Source of the DNA: JBBDWJ01 sp963824095
GTDB lineage: Bacteria > Acidobacteriota > Terriglobia > Bryobacterales > UBA6623
Reading direction: 5' to 3'
NCBI GenBank assembly: GCA_963824095.1
Contig: CAWGNS010000008.1
Location: forward strand, 1,612,001-1,676,000
DNA: 64,000 nucleotides
Translations under genes and position numbers: made by a program
In this document: one piece after another, positions 18,585 to 27,487 of the stretch
How positions within the stretch are numbered: the first letter of the stretch is position 1
How the letters are laid out: the number at the start of each line of letters is the position of its first letter
The notes under the pieces: model-generated
Seen by the model: only the letters and a program-made list of their open reading frames with translations
Told to the model about the DNA's origin: nothing
Databases searched by the model: none

Positions 18585-18975
18585 ATGCGCTGTAGACCTA
18601 TCGGCCGGGAGTTCCTGAAGCCAGCCTCGTAACCCCGACGCCTACAAGGTTATGACGAACGCGGCAGCGCCAGGTTATGGCCCGGAGTAGGCAGCCGATG
18701 CCTCGCTCGCGGCGCGGAATGGCCCAGGCCCGGCTGCAACTCCCTCGTTAGATTCAGTTTAGCAACCCGCCAGAGCGCCTCCGCAGCCGCCCTGGCCCGG
18801 TGTTAAGAAATTGTAAGACCTTTCAGGCAACACCCATCTGCCGCCGTTAGGCAACCGATCCGGATCGAGGGAGGGACGCGCCGATCCGCCCAGGTGCCTT
18901 CTGCGTCATCCCGGCGGCGGGCATCGCGGCCGGCACACAACCGGACCCTCTGCTGTTGCGGTCGCTTCGGAAGGA
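18585..18975. other. Spacer between the two efflux operons
   Basis: 390 bp separate the start of the adaptor operon from the stop of the RND pump. The only candidate signal is a minus-strand TACAAT at 18815-18810, without a good -35. No gene was found. Confidence 0.4.
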
Positions 18976-21900
18976 CTAGTCGCCCGTGGTCGGCGCCGGC
19001 TCGAGGCCCTCGTGCGATCCTGCGGCCGCCCGTTCGCGGCGGGCTTTCGCGCGCTCGGAGAACTCTTCGACGGTCATATAAACCATGGGAATGAACACCA
19101 GCGTGATCAGCGTCGAGGTGGTCAGGCCGCCGATGACGACCCGCGCCATCGGGGCTTGCAACTCGCCGCCCTCGCCCAGGCCCAAAGCCATGGGCATCAG
19201 CCCCAACACGGTGGTTACCGTCGTCATGAGGATGGGCCGCAGCCGCGTCCGGCCGCCGGTGATCACCGCGTCGCGCAGCGAGTAGCCTTGCTCGCGCCGC
19301 AGCAGGTTGGTGTAGTCGATCAGCACGATCGCGTTGTTGACCACGATGCCGACCAGCACGATCACACCCAGGAAGCCCTGGATGTTGAACGTTGTCTTGG
19401 TCAGAAGCAATGTAAAAACGACGCCGATAAAGGCGAGGGGGATGGAGAAGAGAATGATGAAGGGGTCGCGCAGGGATTCAAACTGCGACGCCATGACCAT
19501 GTAAACCAGCACCAGAGCCAGGATGGCGGCGAAGGTGAGGCTGCGGAACGCCTCCTGCTGCTCTTTGTATTCTCCGCCGAATCTGAATTCATACCCGGGA
19601 GGCCTGGGAATGTTGGCCAACTTCCCGGAGAGCTCTTCGACGATGCTGCCCAGATCGCGGTCGGCGATATTGCCGTTGACCACGATAATGCGCTGCTGGT
19701 CGGCACGGGTGATCTGGAACGGACCTTCCTGCCGCCGCATGTGGACCACACTCTGGGCGGCAACCGTCTTGCCGTCGGGCAGCGTCAGAGAGACATCGCC
19801 GACCTGGCCGACGGCCAGGCGGTCGCCCTCCTGAAGCCGGACCAGGATGTCGTACTCATCGCCGTCCTCGCGAAACATTGAGGCTCGCGTACCGCCGATC
19901 GCTGTCTCGAGAGCGTCGGCGACGTCGGAAACCTTCAGGCCCATCGAAGTAGCCTTGGCTCGGTCCACCTGAACCACCATCTCGGGCATGCCCGGCTTCT
20001 GGCTGATCTCGGAGCTGACGATGCCGGGAGTGGTTTGCATCAGGTGCTGCACCTGCTGCGCCAGGTCCCCCGCAATCTGCAGGTCGTGACCGCGGATCTC
20101 GACCGAAAGGCGGTCATCGCCAAAGCTGCCGCCACGGTGCCGTATGCCGCCTTGAATGCGGGTCTGCACCGTCATCCCCGGCTCGGTGCCCAACATCGCC
20201 CGGATCTCTTTGGCGATATCCGCCGCGGAGCGGTTCCGTTCGCTGCGATCGACCAACTCGATGCGCAATTGGCCCGAGTTGGTCCCCTCAACCCGCCAGC
20301 CGCCATTGCTGCCGGCCTCGGTCATGGTGTACTTGACCTCCGGCACCTTCTCGCGAATTGTTCTCTCCAGGCGTTGGACTACTTCGTTGGTTACTTCGGC
20401 GCGCGTTCCCGGTTCCAGCTCGATGTTGATCTGGATGGTCCCCTCGTCGAGCTCGGGCTCCAGTTCGATGCCGATCAGCGGCGCCAGGTAGAGCGAAACG
20501 GCAAACAGGCCGACCGCCACTCCGCTGATCGCCATCCGGTGGTCCACGGACCACTCGACTACGCGGCCATAGCTCTCGGTCATGCGGTCCTGCATGTCGC
20601 CGACCCAGCGTCCCAACCCGCGGGCGTCTTTTTTCGCGGTGGCGTGCAGAAAGCGGGAGCTCAGCACTGGCACGATCGTAATCGAAACCATCAGCGAGCA
20701 GAACAGAGAGAACGAAACCACCCAGGCCAACTGTTGAAACGTCTGAGCGGAATAGCCGCCCATAAACAGCACCGGGACGAAAACCGCGATCGTGGTCAGC
20801 GTCGATGCCGTGATGGCCATCACGACCTCGCGGCTGCCCACAACGGCCGCTTCCTTGGCGCCCTTGCCTTCCTCGCGGTGCCGGTAGATGTTTTCGAGCA
20901 CCACGATCGAGTTATCCACTAGCATGCCCACGCCCAGCGCCAGCCCGCCGAACGAGACCGTGTTGAGCGTGAATCCGTTGAAATACATCAAGGCGAAAGT
21001 CGCGATGACCGAGATCGGAATCGCCGTGCCGATGATCAACGTACTGGTCACGCTACGCAGGAAAAACAGCAGCACCACGATTGCCAGCCCGCCGCCAACC
21101 ACAGTGGCGCCTTGCACGTTTTTGATCGAGGCGCGGATAAACTCCGCCGAATCCCACGGCGAATCGATCGAGATGCCGGGGTAGTCGTTCTGGATCTGTT
21201 CGATCTCGTGGTGCACCTGTTCGGACACGTCGACCGTGTTGGCGCCCGACTGTTTGTAGATAAACAGGCGCACCGCCGGTTTGCCGTTCACGCCAACCAG
21301 GTAGCGTACGTCTTCGTGCGAGTCGTCGACCGTCGCGATGTCCCGGATGTAGACCGGCACGCCGTTGCGGTCGGTCACACCCACGCCGAGAATGTCGTTG
21401 ACGCTCTTGAATTCGCCCTGCGTCCGCAGCAGCACTTCATAGCGGCCCTCATTGACCGGGCCGACCGGGCGGTTCAGGTTCTCCGCTTGCAGCGTCTGCA
21501 CCACCTGCGCCATCGACAGATTGAGCGCGCGCATTTTCTTGAGCGACAGATTGACGTGAATCTGCCGCCGCAGGCCGCCGCTCACACGCGCCTGGGCCAC
21601 GCCCGGAACGCGCTCCACGCGGTATTGAATGCTCTTTTCGGTAAAGTGCCGCAGCTCCTTGGGGTCCATCTTGTCGGAGGCGACCGTCAGGAACATGATC
21701 GGGAATTGCGAGATATCAAACTTGTAGAGCACCGGGGGATCGATGTCGTCGGGCAGCGTATTGCGGCGGCGGTCAATGCGCGAGCGAAGGTCGTTGGCCG
21801 CTTCGTCGAGGTCGATGCCGTAGGCGTAGCGCAGCCGGACGTTGGCCTGGCCCTCCGAAGCTGTGGAGGTGATCTCTTCCAGGAACGGCGCCGAAGCCAG

Positions 21901-22110
21901 CGACTGCTCCAGGGGACGCACCACGAGGGTCTCCATCTCTTCCGGCGCCACGCCCTCATAGGCGACATTCACGCTGAGCGTGGGGAACTCGGTTTCCGGC
22001 ATCAGGTCGACCGGAATTTCCACAAAGGCGATCGCCCCCAGCAGGATGGCGACCAAGCACGCCATCAGCACGGTCACCGGGCGCTGGATGGAGAATTCAG
22101 GAAAACTCAT
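18976..22110 (-). CDS. RND efflux transporter, AcrB/HAE1 type
   Basis: 1,044 residues, standard for the proton-driven AcrB/MdtB/CusA superfamily. It starts MSFPEFSIQRPVTVLMACLVAILLGAIAFVEIPVDLMP. It contains the TM2-TM6 block with VVGGGLAIVVLLFFLRSV and NTVSFGGLALGVGMLVDNSIVVLENIYRHRE, where the paired acidic relay residues are visible (GMLVDNS), and repeats this in the second half with GVIVLVGIVVNNAIVLIDYTNLLRRE. Two large periplasmic porter/docking regions lie between. It exports drugs or lipophilic compounds through an adaptor and a TolC channel. The adaptor gene at 22292 is directly upstream on the same strand, 181 bp away. Confidence 0.93.
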   Translation of the reverse strand: MSFPEFSIQRPVTVLMACLVAILLGAIAFVEIPVDLMPETEFPTLSVNVAYEGVAPEEMETLVVRPLEQSLASAPFLEEITSTASEGQANVRLRYAYGIDLDEAANDLRSRIDRRRNTLPDDIDPPVLYKFDISQFPIMFLTVASDKMDPKELRHFTEKSIQYRVERVPGVAQARVSGGLRRQIHVNLSLKKMRALNLSMAQVVQTLQAENLNRPVGPVNEGRYEVLLRTQGEFKSVNDILGVGVTDRNGVPVYIRDIATVDDSHEDVRYLVGVNGKPAVRLFIYKQSGANTVDVSEQVHHEIEQIQNDYPGISIDSPWDSAEFIRASIKNVQGATVVGGGLAIVVLLFFLRSVTSTLIIGTAIPISVIATFALMYFNGFTLNTVSFGGLALGVGMLVDNSIVVLENIYRHREEGKGAKEAAVVGSREVVMAITASTLTTIAVFVPVLFMGGYSAQTFQQLAWVVSFSLFCSLMVSITIVPVLSSRFLHATAKKDARGLGRWVGDMQDRMTESYGRVVEWSVDHRMAISGVAVGLFAVSLYLAPLIGIELEPELDEGTIQINIELEPGTRAEVTNEVVQRLERTIREKVPEVKYTMTEAGSNGGWRVEGTNSGQLRIELVDRSERNRSAADIAKEIRAMLGTEPGMTVQTRIQGGIRHRGGSFGDDRLSVEIRGHDLQIAGDLAQQVQHLMQTTPGIVSSEISQKPGMPEMVVQVDRAKATSMGLKVSDVADALETAIGGTRASMFREDGDEYDILVRLQEGDRLAVGQVGDVSLTLPDGKTVAAQSVVHMRRQEGPFQITRADQQRIIVVNGNIADRDLGSIVEELSGKLANIPRPPGYEFRFGGEYKEQQEAFRSLTFAAILALVLVYMVMASQFESLRDPFIILFSIPLAFIGVVFTLLLTKTTFNIQGFLGVIVLVGIVVNNAIVLIDYTNLLRREQGYSLRDAVITGGRTRLRPILMTTVTTVLGLMPMALGLGEGGELQAPMARVVIGGLTTSTLITLVFIPMVYMTVEEFSERAKARRERAAAGSHEGLEPAPTTGD

Positions 22111-22291
22111 CGGATCCTCTCGCTTAGGTTTGTCGCGCCCCGCCAGAAGCGCGACGTGGGGCAGAGTTCCGGCCTGCCCACTCTCTCGCTGCGTTTTTCT
22201 TGTGTTTCGCTAACCGTCCCACGACCGCCAGACCGGGCGCGCTGGCGCCATCGGTTTCCGGGCCAAGCGCAGTCCGATCGTCAGCTCGTGT

Positions 22292-23566
22292 TCAGTTTGT
22301 CGAGCCCGCCGGCGAGCCGCCCCCTGCCGCGGGGGGCTGATTCTGGGCCGAGCGCCGCGTTTCGCCGCCGCCGGCCCGAGTCCCTTGCTCGCGTCCGGCG
22401 CTTTCCCCTGCGCCGGCGGCCCGAATGCGGTCACCTTCACGAATCATCGTCGCGCCGCGGCCGACAATCTGCGTGCCCACGGGCAAGTTCGCCAGCACCT
22501 CGACCTGGTCGGCGCGCGTCATGCCCGTCTCGATGGGTCGGAAGACCGGCCGGTCGCCCTCCACCACGTAAACGCCCGGCTGCTGGCCGCGGTAGACCAG
22601 ACCGTCGCGCGGGATCAAGGTCGCCTCGCGCGTGCTGCCCAGGTCGAGCTTGATACGCGCGAACATTTCGGCCTTCAGCTCGCGGTTAGGATTCGGTATG
22701 TCGATCTCGATCAGCGCGCTGCGCGTGGCCGCGTCGAGCACCGGCGAAATGCGCGCCACACGGCCGGTGAAAGGATGGTCCGGAATGGCGTCGACCGTGA
22801 CCGTCGTCTCGTTACCGACCCGCAGCTTGCCGATGTTGCGCTCTGGGACGTTCCCCTGGGTGACCATCGTCGACAGATTCACCACCTGGATCAACGGCGT
22901 GTTGGGATTGACCAATGCGCCCACGTCCACGTAACGCTGCGATACGGCGCCCGCCATCGGCGCGTAGATCTTGGTCTGCTCCAGGCGGATGTGCAGCTCC
23001 CTCAATTCCGCCTCGGCCTGGGTCTTCTGCGCTTTCGCCAGGTTCATCTGCGCCTCAAACACCGCCACGCTGGTCTTCTGCTGCTCGAACTCCTGCGGCG
23101 AGATCAGCCCGTCCTTGAACAGATCTTCGGAGCGCTTGAGCGAAGCCAGCGCGTTCTGGTGCTCGGCCTCGCGTTGGTTGAGCGACGCATTGGTGACGCC
23201 GATGGCCGCCTCGGCGCGATGCACCTGTTGCTGCAATTCGTCGTCGTCGAGCTCCGCGATCAGGGCGCCTTCCTGGATTAGGTCACCCACCCGGAACGTA
23301 AGCTTTTGCACGCGACCGGTCGCCTGCGGCGTGATGTTGACCGTTTCCTTCGGCTTCAGCGCCCCGGTCAGCAGCAACTCCTCGCGCACCTGGCCGACTT
23401 TCGATTCGGCCAGATCGACGCTCACCACCCGCGCTCCGGCGCCCTTCTTCTTTTTCGCGCTGGGGTCGTTCTGCTCTTGTTTGATTTCATAGACCCGCCA
23501 GCCGGCCAGAAACACCAAACCCGCCCCGATCACGATCGCCAGGCTCCGCTTTGCCCATTTGTTCAC
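22292..23566 (-). CDS. RND efflux periplasmic adaptor (MFP)
   Basis: About 424 residues: one N-terminal membrane helix (LAIVIGAGLVFLAGWRVYEI), lipoyl motif VNITPQATGRVQKLTFRVGDLIQEGALIAELDDDEL, coiled coil (about 110-180), second lipoyl half IYAPMAGAVSQRYVDVGALV, beta-barrel and C-terminal domain. A GTG start at 23566 (VNKWAKRSL) is chosen over the GTG at 23599 because GAGGAG lies about 10 nt upstream. The C-terminal 50 residues are Gly/Ala-rich and disordered. It pairs with the RND pump immediately downstream. Confidence 0.9.
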   Translation of the reverse strand: MNKWAKRSLAIVIGAGLVFLAGWRVYEIKQEQNDPSAKKKKGAGARVVSVDLAESKVGQVREELLLTGALKPKETVNITPQATGRVQKLTFRVGDLIQEGALIAELDDDELQQQVHRAEAAIGVTNASLNQREAEHQNALASLKRSEDLFKDGLISPQEFEQQKTSVAVFEAQMNLAKAQKTQAEAELRELHIRLEQTKIYAPMAGAVSQRYVDVGALVNPNTPLIQVVNLSTMVTQGNVPERNIGKLRVGNETTVTVDAIPDHPFTGRVARISPVLDAATRSALIEIDIPNPNRELKAEMFARIKLDLGSTREATLIPRDGLVYRGQQPGVYVVEGDRPVFRPIETGMTRADQVEVLANLPVGTQIVGRGATMIREGDRIRAAGAGESAGREQGTRAGGGETRRSAQNQPPAAGGGSPAGSTN

Positions 23567-23915
23567 AGCGAAAAATCTCCTCTGAGTCGGCTCACGCAAC
23601 GATGCCGGGCCACCGGGCGTTTACTGCGATGTCTGTTTCTGTGGGCCTTCCCCAGACCCTGGAACCACCGACAGAATCGCAAAACCCTTCAACCGGGCGA
23701 ATTTCCATCCCTATCTTACCGGAAGGTTTCTCCCGGGCCGCTAGGGCTTTCGCCGGATGGGCCACACTTCTCCCATCCCAACTATCGCGGCTGGTGTTAG
23801 AAAGGGCGTCGTGCTCTGGCGGATGGTTACGCGACGGAATACGCCGCCTAAGGGGCCAAAATCTTGCGGAATCCGGGATTTGCGGATTCCTGGCGGGGTC
23901 GCCGCGGGGCGCGGC
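23567..23915. other. Gene-free spacer
   Basis: 349 bp between ssb and the RND adaptor. I see no repeat, terminator or gene that I can support. Confidence 0.4.
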
Positions 23916-24386
23916 CTAGAACGGCACGTCGTCGTCGGTGATCCCCTGGTCTTCCGCCATCGGGGCGCCGCGCCCCTGGGCGCCGGCGGTGGCGCTGCGC
24001 CGTGCCGGCGCGGGCGCGAAGTCGTCGCTGGGGCCCGCCTCGTCGCCTCGCCCGCCCAGAAGGATCACCCCCGAGGCATCGGCCACCACCTCGGTCATAT
24101 AGCGCTTGTTGCCGCTCTGGTCTTCCCAACTGCGGGTCTGCAGGCGGCCTTCCACATAGATGCGCTTGCCTTTTTGCAAGTAGTTGGCGAGGTTTTCGGC
24201 CCGCCACAACACGATGTTGTGCCAGTCGGTTTCGTCTTTCCACTCGCCGGTCTGCTGGTCTTTGCTGCGGCGCGTCGTCGCCACCGGAAAATTGGTCACG
24301 GCGGCGCCGCCGGGAGTGAAGCGGGTCTCGGCGTCTTTGCCGAGATTGCCGATCAACATGACTTTGTTCAAACCGCGAGATGCCAT
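23916..24386 (-). CDS. ssb: Single-stranded DNA-binding protein
   Basis: 156 residues. The OB fold opens MASRGLNKVMLIGNLGKDAETRFTPGG and includes DWHNIVLWRAENLANYLQKGKRIYVEGRLQTRSW. It is followed by a disordered Gly/Ala/Pro linker and the acidic tip ITDDDVPF, which recruits replication and repair partners. Length and layout are typical of bacterial SSB. It stands alone and is divergent from the 24564 gene. Confidence 0.96.
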   Translation of the reverse strand: MASRGLNKVMLIGNLGKDAETRFTPGGAAVTNFPVATTRRSKDQQTGEWKDETDWHNIVLWRAENLANYLQKGKRIYVEGRLQTRSWEDQSGNKRYMTEVVADASGVILLGGRGDEAGPSDDFAPAPARRSATAGAQGRGAPMAEDQGITDDDVPF

Positions 24387-24563
24387 GGCTTCAAGTTACA
24401 ACCTGCGGGTTTCGGGGCGCAAGGAAAGATCGGCGGGAAGCGGTTTTGATTTTAGAGCTTAGGCCCACCGGCGCCTTTTCTTGGGGTTCCCCAACGAGCC
24501 ATAGGCCGTGTCGCCTGTCCCACGGTGGCGGCGACGCCGCCGAATCCGATACTCTACGGCGCG

Positions 24564-25646
24564 ATGGCATACAACGATCGCGAACAGGCTTTCCTCGAGA
24601 ACGGGCGGGTACGGCTCACGCTGCTGCCCCGGGGCGGTCATATCGCCGCTATGACCCTGAAAGCAAACGGTGTCAACGCGCTATTCGATCCTCCTTGGGA
24701 GACCATCGAGCCGTCGTCGTTTGGCCCCGGCAGCCACCCCCAGTTCGGGCGTGGGCCCGAAGCGAGGCTGTTGGCGGGGCTCGTTGGCCACAACCTTTGT
24801 TTTGACTGCTTTGGGCCGCCCTCGGAGCAGGAAGCCCGCGCCGGACTCACGGTCCACGGTGAGGCCTCGGTGGCCAACTGGGAGGTGTCGACGAACTCCG
24901 GCGAGATGACCGCCCTGGCCGATCTGCCGCTGGCGGGAATGCGTGTGGAGCGCGTCCTACGCCTCAATCCCGGCTCCCAGGTGGTGGTGGTGAGCGAGAC
25001 GGCCGAAAACCGGACCGCCGTCGACCGGCCGGTCGGCTGGACGCAGCATGTGACGCTCGGCCCGCCGTTTCTGGCCAAGGGGAAGACCATCTTCCACGTC
25101 CCCGCCACGCGGTCGAAAGTTCTCGCCGAGGAGTTTGCCCCCGGCCACGACCGTTTACGGAGGGGCGCGGAATTCGACTGGCCGATGGCCCCCCTGGCCG
25201 GCGGCGGCGAGTCGGACCTGCGCGTCACCGTCGACACGGCTGTTTCGGGAGCCTATACCGCTCACCTGCTCAGCCGCGCCGTCGAGCACGCCTACTTCAC
25301 CGCCTACAATCCCGAGTTGCGGACCGTGTTCGGCTACGTCTGGAAGCGCGCCGACTTCCCCTGGCTAGGCATCTGGGAGGAGAACCATTCCCGCACGAGC
25401 GCCCCCTGGAACGGCGAGACCTTCGCACGCGGCATGGAGTTCGGCGTTTCTCCCTTCCCTGAGCCGCGGCGGGCGATGGTGGAGCGTGGTTCGCTGTTTG
25501 GTGAGCGCGGCTTTCGCTGGATCCCGGCCCGCTCGCGAGTGACGGTCGAGTACTGCCTGTTCGTTGCCGAGGCGGCTCAGCCGCTCGAGGCGCTGCAATG
25601 GTCACAGGGCCGGTTGCATGGGGAAGGTTTCGAGCTGCCGCTGTAG
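24564..25646 (+). CDS. Galactose mutarotase-like (aldose 1-epimerase superfamily) protein
   Basis: About 360 residues, beginning MAYNDREQAFLENGRVRLTLLPRGGHIAAMTLK. The opening beta-strands LENGRVRLTLLPRGG followed by ...GVNALFDPPWE resemble the supersandwich fold of galactose mutarotase/DUF4432-type proteins. Later stretches RVERVLRLNPGSQVVVVSETAENRTAVDRPVGWTQHVTLG, with a conserved-looking His, fit a carbohydrate-binding supersandwich. No signal peptide is seen. The start at 24564 is preferred over 24525 because a -10-like GATACT lies 11 nt upstream, giving little or no leader. The enzymatic role is unproven. Confidence 0.65.
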   Translation: MAYNDREQAFLENGRVRLTLLPRGGHIAAMTLKANGVNALFDPPWETIEPSSFGPGSHPQFGRGPEARLLAGLVGHNLCFDCFGPPSEQEARAGLTVHGEASVANWEVSTNSGEMTALADLPLAGMRVERVLRLNPGSQVVVVSETAENRTAVDRPVGWTQHVTLGPPFLAKGKTIFHVPATRSKVLAEEFAPGHDRLRRGAEFDWPMAPLAGGGESDLRVTVDTAVSGAYTAHLLSRAVEHAYFTAYNPELRTVFGYVWKRADFPWLGIWEENHSRTSAPWNGETFARGMEFGVSPFPEPRRAMVERGSLFGERGFRWIPARSRVTVEYCLFVAEAAQPLEALQWSQGRLHGEGFELPL

Positions 25647-25708
25647 CTTTCTTTTTCGGGCCTATAGGCCCGCGAGCCGAAACCTGCCTAAGAGCAGGAC
25701 GCCCCACT

Positions 25709-25732
25709 CAGAGCCACGGGCGTGAGCCCGCG
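25709..25732. repeat. Copy of the CAGAGCCG repeat family
   Basis: CAGAGCCACGGGCGTGAG followed by CCCGCG. It is immediately followed by the palindrome at 25736-25757. Confidence 0.55.
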
Positions 25733-25760
25733 CTGGGACAGGCAATCTTGTCTGTCCGGT

Positions 25761-25953
25761 GTAGAGACAGGCGCTCTCGCCTGTCGCCGCCGTTAGGCGG
25801 CCCCTCGCCGGTATAGCCGTCCAGGCCGGGGCTGGCGACGAATCTACGACGCATGCGCCGCCCGCTCGTCCCACCACGCTCGTGTCCCGATTCACAAAAT
25901 ACAGCGCAAGAAGGGCCTCCGCTTCACTGCGGCCGACAGGCGAGAGCGCCTGT
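25761..25953 (-). repeat. GTAGAGACAGGCG MITE, interrupted at its right terminus by the IS element
   Basis: The left terminus (25761-25786) matches all 26 bases of the termini at 42977 and 51962. The right terminus (25934-25953) matches for 20 bases up to CGCCTGT and then stops. The missing bases CTCTAC, and even the flanking CTTC, reappear at 27634-27643 beyond the IS element. Its interior is in inverted orientation relative to the other two copies. Confidence 0.75.
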
Positions 25954-25981
25954 TTGAATGTGTAGGGGTGGAGATGAGAAA

Positions 25982-26054
25982 GGGTTCTCCTGAGGGCTAC
26001 AATGCCGAGACCGGTTTAGACGAACCGGCTCAGAAACCACAAACAGGAGAACCC
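25982..26054 (+). promoter_or_regulatory. Fold-back leader sequestering the transposase ribosome-binding site
   Basis: GGGTTCTCCTG (25982-25992) is a perfect 11-base inverted copy of CAGGAGAACCC (26044-26054). The latter contains the Shine-Dalgarno AGGAG six bases before the transposase ATG. A nested hairpin CCGGTT/AACCGG (26011-26028) lies between. A promoter-like TACAAT (25998-26003) lies inside the loop, so transcripts started there lack the left arm. Only read-through RNA from outside would hide the ribosome-binding site. Confidence 0.65.
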
Positions 26055-26055
26055 A

Positions 26056-27108
26056 ATGAGCGTCAATCACTATATCGGATTCGACGTCCACAAGAAAAGC
26101 ATCAGCTACTGCGTCAAACGCGGCGACGGCCAGATCGTCGAGGAAGGCAAGCTGCCGGCGACGCGGGAAGTGTTGCGGCAGTGGGCCGAGCAGCGCGGCG
26201 AGCCGTGGCAAGCGGCGCTGGAGGCGACGCTGTTCAGCGGCTGGATCTACGATACGCTGCAGCCCTACGCCAGCCAACTACAGATGGGCCATCCGGCGAT
26301 GATGCAGGCGATCGCCGCCTGCAAAAAGAAGACCGACCGGCTGGATGCGCGCAAAATTGCCGACCTGCTGCGCTGCGATCTGCTGCCGGCGTGCTATGTG
26401 GCGCCGGCCGAGATCCGCGAGTTGCGGCGGCTGTTGCGCTACCGCAATCTGGTGGTGCGGCAGGCGGTGCGGCAGAAGAACAAGATCGCCGGCTTGCTGA
26501 TGGAAGTAGGCGCGAGCTACAACAAACGGCGGCTGTATGGCCGCAAATATTTCAGCGAGTTGCTCGAGACTCTGGAGGAAGTGCCGCCGTCGGTGAAGGA
26601 TCTGCTGCGGTTGAGCCGGGGTGCGCTGCAGCTGTTCGAGGGGACGCAGCGGCAACTGCTGGCGCGGCTGCGCCACGATGCGCTGTTGGCCGAACGGGTG
26701 CGGCTGCTGCGGAGCATCCCGGCGGTGGGCGAAGTGACAGCGCTGACGTGGGCGCTGGAGGTGGGCGAGCCCGAACGATTCGCCTCGATTGCGCACGCGG
26801 TGAGCTATTGCGGATTGACGTCGGCGCTGCGATCATCCGGCGAGCGCCAGCAACGCACCCCGCTTTCCAAACAGCGCAACGCGCATCTGCAGACGGTACT
26901 GATCGAAGCGGCCAAGCTGGCGCCGCGCTGGAACGAGCCACTGGCGGCGGTGTACCAGCGCGAACTCGAGCGCGGGCATCGCAACCGGGCGACGCTGGTG
27001 GTGGCGCGCAAGTTGGTGGCGTATCTGCTGGCGGTGGACAAGTCGCGGCAGCCGTTTCACAGCCGCGGCCCACTGAGCGAGCCGGCGCCCAGCGGCCAGG
27101 CGGCGTAA
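26056..27108 (+). CDS. IS110/IS1111-family transposase
   Basis: 350 residues. The N-terminal RuvC-like DEDD domain shows YIGFDVHKKSISYCV (Asp10), EATLFSGW (Glu57) and KTDRLDARKIADLL (Asp94 and Asp97). The C-terminal Transposase_20 domain has LLRSIPAVGEVTALTWALEVG and the Ser-containing stretch SYCGLTSALRSSGERQQRTPLSKQ, expected to supply the recombination serine. Members cut and rejoin DNA through circular intermediates, guided by an element-encoded noncoding RNA. The frame is intact with no stop, so the protein may be active. The start follows AGGAG at a 6-nt spacing, inside the fold-back leader. Confidence 0.95.
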   Translation: MSVNHYIGFDVHKKSISYCVKRGDGQIVEEGKLPATREVLRQWAEQRGEPWQAALEATLFSGWIYDTLQPYASQLQMGHPAMMQAIAACKKKTDRLDARKIADLLRCDLLPACYVAPAEIRELRRLLRYRNLVVRQAVRQKNKIAGLLMEVGASYNKRRLYGRKYFSELLETLEEVPPSVKDLLRLSRGALQLFEGTQRQLLARLRHDALLAERVRLLRSIPAVGEVTALTWALEVGEPERFASIAHAVSYCGLTSALRSSGERQQRTPLSKQRNAHLQTVLIEAAKLAPRWNEPLAAVYQRELERGHRNRATLVVARKLVAYLLAVDKSRQPFHSRGPLSEPAPSGQAA

Positions 27109-27134
27109 GCCGCTCTGAGCTCACCAGCGGGAAA

Positions 27135-27300
27135 GGTTGTTTTCCTCGCCGAGCCGCCCGTCGTCGCGCCCGGCGTAGCAGAACGGTCCTCGCTGTCCAG
27201 GGTACGCTGCGCCGCGCCACAACACGGCGCGCCCTGGACAGCTGCGGGCCGTTCTGCAAAGCAAGACGCCGCGACGGGCGGCTCCGGCGGGAAAACAACC
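27135..27300. repeat. Long imperfect inverted repeat in the IS right end
   Basis: The left arm (27135-27217, starting GGTTGTTTTCC) is matched by the right arm (27226-27300, ending GGAAAACAACC). The matching is punctuated by internal loops, with runs such as AGCCGCCCGTCG, GCAGAACGG and CTGTCCAGGG repeated in inverted orientation. RNA from either strand would fold into a long interrupted hairpin. It begins 27 bp after the transposase stop. Confidence 0.75.
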
Positions 27301-27379
27301 CCAGCCGACTGGTTGGGAAAACACAGCAACGTTTTGCCAGCGAACGAGCGGCCGGTCCTCGCCGGGTAGCGACTGCAAC

Positions 27380-27401
27380 CGGGAGTTCCGACTCCCGTTT
27401 T
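27380..27401 (+). terminator. Intrinsic-terminator-like hairpin in the IS right end
   Basis: The stem CGGGAGT/ACTCCCG has a 4-nt loop TCCG and is followed by TTTT. It could end the transposase transcript, or be the first stem of a structured noncoding RNA. Confidence 0.55.
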
Positions 27402-27409
27402 GCCCCTGT

Positions 27410-27487
27410 GCCTGTTTCGAGGCCGGCCGCTTTGCTCTCACTCAATCTTCGAGGACGGCGTCGAGCTGTTCCCGCACATGGATGTCT
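27410..27487 (+). ncRNA. Candidate guide (bridge/seek) RNA segment of the IS110 element
   Basis: The right noncoding end contains GCCTGTTT (27410-27417), identical to the left junction (MITE GCCTGT plus IS TT, 25949-25955 region). It also contains CATGGATGTCT (27477-27487), identical to the right junction at 27625-27635. IS110/IS1111 elements encode an RNA whose loops carry sequences matching donor and target sites; in the IS1111 branch it lies 3' of the transposase. The 11-base match is striking and the 8-base match is weak. The RNA's limits and fold are not determined here. Confidence 0.4.

Larger units (their letters stand above)
25647..25953. other. Repeat cluster left of the IS element
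   Basis: This gap holds a CAGAGCCG-family copy (25709-25732), a palindrome GGACAGGCAATC/TTGTCTGTCC (25736-25757) and the larger part of a GTAGAGACAGGCG-type MITE (25761-25953). No gene was found. Confidence 0.6.
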
